NCBI GenBank assembly: GCA_050299435.1
Contig: JBNKVX010000007.1
Span: 13,657-77,656 of the forward strand
Reading direction: 5' to 3'
Length of the DNA stretch: 64,000 bases
Source of the DNA: 1162T-S-0a-05 sp050299435
GTDB lineage: Bacteria > Pseudomonadota > Gammaproteobacteria > Pseudomonadales > Cellvibrionaceae
The notes under the pieces are model-generated. The model saw only the letters and a program-made list of their open reading frames with translations. It was not told the DNA's origin and did not search any database. Shown here one piece after another: positions 61,635-64,000 of this stretch (position 1 is its first letter; the number at the start of each line of letters is the position of its first letter). Made by a program: the position numbers and the translations under genes.

Positions 61635-61665
61635 CCCACCATTGTGGGTAGGGATTTTAATTCCC
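61635..61665 (-). promoter_or_regulatory. Terminator-like hairpins between rpsJ and rplC
   Basis: On the minus strand a GGGA/TCCC stem (61651-61665) is followed by a CCCAC/GTGGG stem with a four-base loop (61635-61648), then GGTTTTGTG. This resembles a weak rho-independent terminator placed inside the operon. It could lower rplC and distal expression relative to rpsJ, or act as an attenuator for ribosomal-protein feedback. Confidence 0.45.
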
Positions 61666-61670
61666 AGGGC

Positions 61671-61982
61671 TTAGCCCAGACTAATTTGCACCTCAACACC
61701 CGCTGCTAAATCCAGCTTCATCAAGGCATCAACCGTTTTCTCAGTCGGCTCGACAATATCGAGCAGACGTTTATAAGTGCGTATCTCGTATTGATCACGC
61801 GCGTCTTTGTTGACATGCGGCGAAATCAGAACCGTAAATCGCTCTTTGCGCGTAGGTAGCGGTATTGGGCCGCGCACCTGAGCGCCAGTGCGTTTGGCGG
61901 TTTCAACGATTTCCATCGTTGAGGCATCAATCAATTTGTGATCAAAAGCCTTTAAGCGAATTCGAATACGTTGATTCTGCAT
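61671..61982 (-). CDS. rpsJ: 30S ribosomal protein S10 / NusE
   Basis: S10 of 103 residues (E. coli 103) from ATG at 61982, preceded by GGGAG. The start is MQNQRIRIRLKAFDHKLID, and the late block SPHVNKDARDQYEIRTYKRLLDI is diagnostic. Besides its ribosomal place it acts as NusE with NusB in antitermination at boxA sites. It leads the cluster behind a strong promoter; tuf, fusA, rpsG and rpsL, often just upstream, are not present within 2 kb. Confidence 0.97.
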   Translation of the reverse strand: MQNQRIRIRLKAFDHKLIDASTMEIVETAKRTGAQVRGPIPLPTRKERFTVLISPHVNKDARDQYEIRTYKRLLDIVEPTEKTVDALMKLDLAAGVEVQISLG

Positions 61983-62000
61983 CTGAACCAAACTCCCGGT

Positions 62001-62014
62001 GTTTTTAAAGAACA
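62001..62014 (-). promoter_or_regulatory. BoxA-like element in the rpsJ leader
   Basis: The minus strand reads TGTTCTTTAAAAAC, close to the boxA consensus TGCTCTTTAACA bound by NusB and S10 (NusE). It lies in the transcribed leader, 19 bp before the rpsJ ATG. The match is suggestive only. Confidence 0.45.
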
Positions 62015-62057
62015 ATCAGCCGCACTGAACCCCAGCACCAGCCGAAATGAGGGGCGC

Positions 62058-62086
62058 ATTCTAATGACTGGCCCTAGGGGTGTCAA
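62058..62086 (-). promoter_or_regulatory. Strong promoter of the S10 cluster
   Basis: The minus strand has TTGACA (62081-62086), a 17-bp spacer, and TAGAAT (62058-62063), followed by GCGCCCC. The boxes are near consensus, and the GC-rich discriminator fits growth-rate and ppGpp control. Transcription would begin near 62051, giving a leader of about 70 bases, much shorter than the enteric S10 leader. Confidence 0.85.
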
Positions 62087-62225
62087 CAGATTTAACGGTA
62101 AATAATGATGGTTTGTATATCGCGCTAAACAATTGAAGCTATTACGAAAATCATCCCACATGACACAACTGGCGAGGCTTGAAAATTTTTAGAATCAGCC
62201 AACTGTATCCTGGCTCAAATTAAAG

Positions 62226-62954
62226 CTATTCGCGCCAAAATTGCGCTACCCATGCGGCCGGACGCACCTTGCGATACCATTTCCCAGACCTCCCTTTAAT
62301 TGCATCGTCAGGATTGGGGTGGCCGTGAAAGATAATGACTCTTGCATCATCGGGAATTTTTGAAGCTCGAAACCAGCTTCCAAGCACGCCTGGAAGACAA
62401 TCATATTTAAATGAACGGCACCAAGAGTGCGGCCAGTATGCCAGTCGACCCCGCTTTAACAGGTAGTGAGAAAGATATTCTTGCTCATTCCGGTGAAGCT
62501 TCTGAATCTCCTTAAAATTCTGACGAAAGTGATCAATGATGTCTTGATGTGCACCCGCCCGAAAAAGGTAAACCGATGAATTGCCTGTTCCATCTTTGCG
62601 CACAAAATCGCGAATAATGTAAAAATCCCCGTCCACCTCAAAAAACTCATCAAGGGGCCCAACAACAACAACGTCAAGATCGAGAAAAAGGACTTTACCT
62701 TCAATATCATAAAGCGGGGAAATAAATGTAGTTAGTTTGTTCCACCCTCGCTCCGGCGCACCCTCAGGGAGTGCCAACTCGGGCAACGGCAAACAATCTA
62801 CCCCTGCATGAATACCCGCGCTGTTATCTGTTAGGCAAACAAAGCGAAACGGCTTTGATAAGTTTCGGCTGACCATTCCATAAAGTTTATTAACAAACTC
62901 AGGGCCATACTTAACTCCCCACTTCATACAAAGAATATTGATCGGCTCGCTCAT
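62226..62954 (-). CDS. Glycosyltransferase-like protein (GT-A type), paralogue 1
   Basis: Protein of 242 residues with a GT-A-like layout: an N-terminal ILCMKWGVKYGPEFVNKLYGMV block, FRFVCLTDNS, the acidic metal site VLFLDLDVVVVG, and a C-terminal IIFHGHPNPDD. The sugar donor and acceptor are unknown. It is clearly related to the divergent gene at 63046-63855, and their starts are 91 bp apart. An envelope-polysaccharide or exopolysaccharide role is likely. It points away from that gene and towards rpsJ. Confidence 0.75.
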   Translation of the reverse strand: MSEPINILCMKWGVKYGPEFVNKLYGMVSRNLSKPFRFVCLTDNSAGIHAGVDCLPLPELALPEGAPERGWNKLTTFISPLYDIEGKVLFLDLDVVVVGPLDEFFEVDGDFYIIRDFVRKDGTGNSSVYLFRAGAHQDIIDHFRQNFKEIQKLHRNEQEYLSHYLLKRGRLAYWPHSWCRSFKYDCLPGVLGSWFRASKIPDDARVIIFHGHPNPDDAIKGRSGKWYRKVRPAAWVAQFWRE

Positions 62955-63045
62955 CTTTCTCGACTTTCAAATTGTTTAGTTGAGCATTGTACACGAAGAA
63001 AACCGAGGCAAATGTTATACTTCCGCACCAAGCACCGGAGCAAGA

Positions 63046-63855
63046 ATGAACAAACAAATTATCTGCATCAATTGGGGAACAAAATACGGCCCGCTCTATA
63101 TCAATCGACTTTACGGCATGGTCGAGCGCAACATTACTCCACCTTTTCGTTTTGTTTGTTTTTGTGATAACAGCGATAACGTGCGTGAAGAAGTTGAGTG
63201 CCACCCCCTGCCCGGCCTCAGTTTTGAATTGCCAATCACCAGAAAAGGCATTTGGCCAAAGAGCCAGCTTTGGAATGAAAAACTCGCCGACTTGCAAGGC
63301 CCTGTTTTATTTATTGATCTCGATGTGGTTGTCAGTGGAAATCTTGACTGCTTCTTTGAATACGGTGATGAAAATGACGTGATATTAGCGCCCAACCCAA
63401 GCAATCCACTAGAACGTCTGGGACAAACCTCCGTATATCGTTTTCCTGTCGGCAAACTAAAACCCATTCTGGATAAATTTGCCAGCAACCCTCAAAAATT
63501 TGCTGAGGAATATAAATACGAACAACGCTTTGTTACCCGCAATGCGCCTGGCGGAATTAAATTATGGCCAAAGGCCTGGGTTGCTCATTTTCGTCGTCAC
63601 TGCAGGAGAACATTTCCCCTAAATTATTTTTTACCGCCAAAATTAAACAAGGAAGCCCGCATTGTCATCTTCCCAGGCGACCTCCATCCAGAGGATGCGA
63701 TTAATGGATTCTATTATCGCAGTGTTCAAGTCCGGCGCAGTCCGTGGGAGCACATTAAGGCTGGCTTGAAAGGTGAGCGTAAAAGCGGGCTCATAAAACA
63801 CTTTAGGCACTACATTCTTCCCACTCCCTGGGTTGAAAAATTCTGGAAGGAATAA
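63046..63855 (+). CDS. Glycosyltransferase-like protein (GT-A type), paralogue 2
   Basis: Protein of 269 residues from ATG at 63046 (GGAG seven bases ahead); an earlier ATG at 62980 gives an unrelated extension. It shares with its neighbour WGTKYGPLYINRLYGMV, FRFVCFCDNS, the acidic motif VLFIDLDVVVSG and the late IVIFPGDLHPEDAI. It has an extra 30 residues near the end before PWVEKFWKE. The next gene starts in its stop codon (TAATG), so it is co-translated with the sulfotransferase. Confidence 0.78.
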   Translation: MNKQIICINWGTKYGPLYINRLYGMVERNITPPFRFVCFCDNSDNVREEVECHPLPGLSFELPITRKGIWPKSQLWNEKLADLQGPVLFIDLDVVVSGNLDCFFEYGDENDVILAPNPSNPLERLGQTSVYRFPVGKLKPILDKFASNPQKFAEEYKYEQRFVTRNAPGGIKLWPKAWVAHFRRHCRRTFPLNYFLPPKLNKEARIVIFPGDLHPEDAINGFYYRSVQVRRSPWEHIKAGLKGERKSGLIKHFRHYILPTPWVEKFWKE

Positions 63856-64000
63856 TGCTTTTATCCCACCGCTATAAATTTTTATATGTGCACATTGCAA
63901 AAACGGGTGGCACAAGTATGCGTGCAGCTTTAAACAAACTGCGATGGCAAGATCCTATGTATTATCTGATGTTTCCCTGCCACAAACTCAGCAGCCTGAC
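63855..64000 (+). CDS. Sulfotransferase-family protein, N-terminal part only
   Basis: An open frame from ATG at 63855 runs through the right edge of the window, about 48 residues. It reads YKFLYVHIAKTGGTSMRAAL, the 5'-phosphosulfate (PAPS) binding loop of family 2 sulfotransferases (compare FVHIPKTGGTS). The ATG overlaps the preceding stop codon by one base. Together with the glycosyltransferase gene it suggests synthesis of a sulfated surface glycan, which is inference from two gene starts. Confidence 0.75.
   Translation, partial: MLLSHRYKFLYVHIAKTGGTSMRAALNKLRWQDPMYYLMFPCHKLSSL

Noticed and set aside
1..64000. tRNA, rRNA, CRISPR arrays or prophage genes
   Set aside because: No cloverleaf sequences, ribosomal RNA motifs, regularly spaced repeats or phage genes were recognised on either strand.

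Overview
This 64 kb window comes from a gammaproteobacterial chromosome, most like the Cellvibrionaceae (Teredinibacter, Saccharophagus and Cellvibrio relatives). The placement is inferred, not searched. It rests on fabA-fabB as a pair, a six-gene maltodextrin/glycogen operon, a complete S10-spc-alpha ribosomal protein cluster, the long 101-residue S14, a CpsG-type phosphohexomutase next to galU, and a bufferin operon. I see no tRNA, rRNA, CRISPR array, prophage or intact insertion sequence.

Layout. 1-5.3 kb: a minus-strand operon of LytS-type kinase, LytTR regulator, secreted alpha/beta hydrolase and a NatAB-like ABC exporter that runs off the left edge. 5.5-8.2 kb: ispB and pgi. 8.3-10.8 kb: a copper-type RiPP (bufferin) operon with precursor BufA, MNIO enzyme BufB, partner BufC and a DoxX membrane protein. 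A perfect 14-bp hairpin lies between precursor and enzyme, and a perfect 23-bp terminator stem closes the operon. 10.9-13.1 kb: manB-type mutase and galU, making sugar nucleotides. 13.3-15.1 kb: fabA-fabB for unsaturated fatty acids. 15.1-23.6 kb: an ssb/MFS/uvrA neighbourhood containing a LuxR-type regulator, a YcgN-like protein, NfeD and a QmcA-like stomatin. 23.6-27.8 kb: a minus-strand group with a phytoceramidase-like membrane protein, a DegV lipid-binding protein, a FIST-like protein of unknown role, and a protein that appears to be a domesticated ISL3 transposase DNA-binding region fused to three repeats. 28.3-35.1 kb: an orphan acylating aldehyde dehydrogenase homologue, a DUF3300 envelope protein, an ECF sigma/DUF3619/outer-membrane/DUF3106 cluster, and a large DUF4382 lipoprotein. 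35.3-47.8 kb: malQ-glgB-glgX-glgP-glgC-glgA, followed by a GAF protein. 47.9-62.0 kb: rpsJ to rplQ, all on the minus strand. 62.2-64 kb: two divergent paralogous glycosyltransferase-like genes and the start of a sulfotransferase.

How the parts work together. Pgi, the phosphohexomutase, GalU and GlgC share the glucose phosphate node between glycolysis, envelope polysaccharide and glycogen. MalQ, GlgB, GlgX, GlgP, GlgC and GlgA form a complete synthesis and breakdown module. The ribosomal cluster has its own strong promoters before rpsJ and before rpsM. Both have 17-bp spacers and GC-rich discriminators, which suggests growth-rate (ppGpp) control.

The best candidates for undescribed biology are the ISL3-derived triple-repeat protein (26609-27847), the LytTR/peptidase/ABC operon, the degenerate RmlD-like protein behind ssb, and the RNA hairpin inside the bufferin operon. 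All functions are assigned by recognising motifs and family patterns by eye. No database search was possible.
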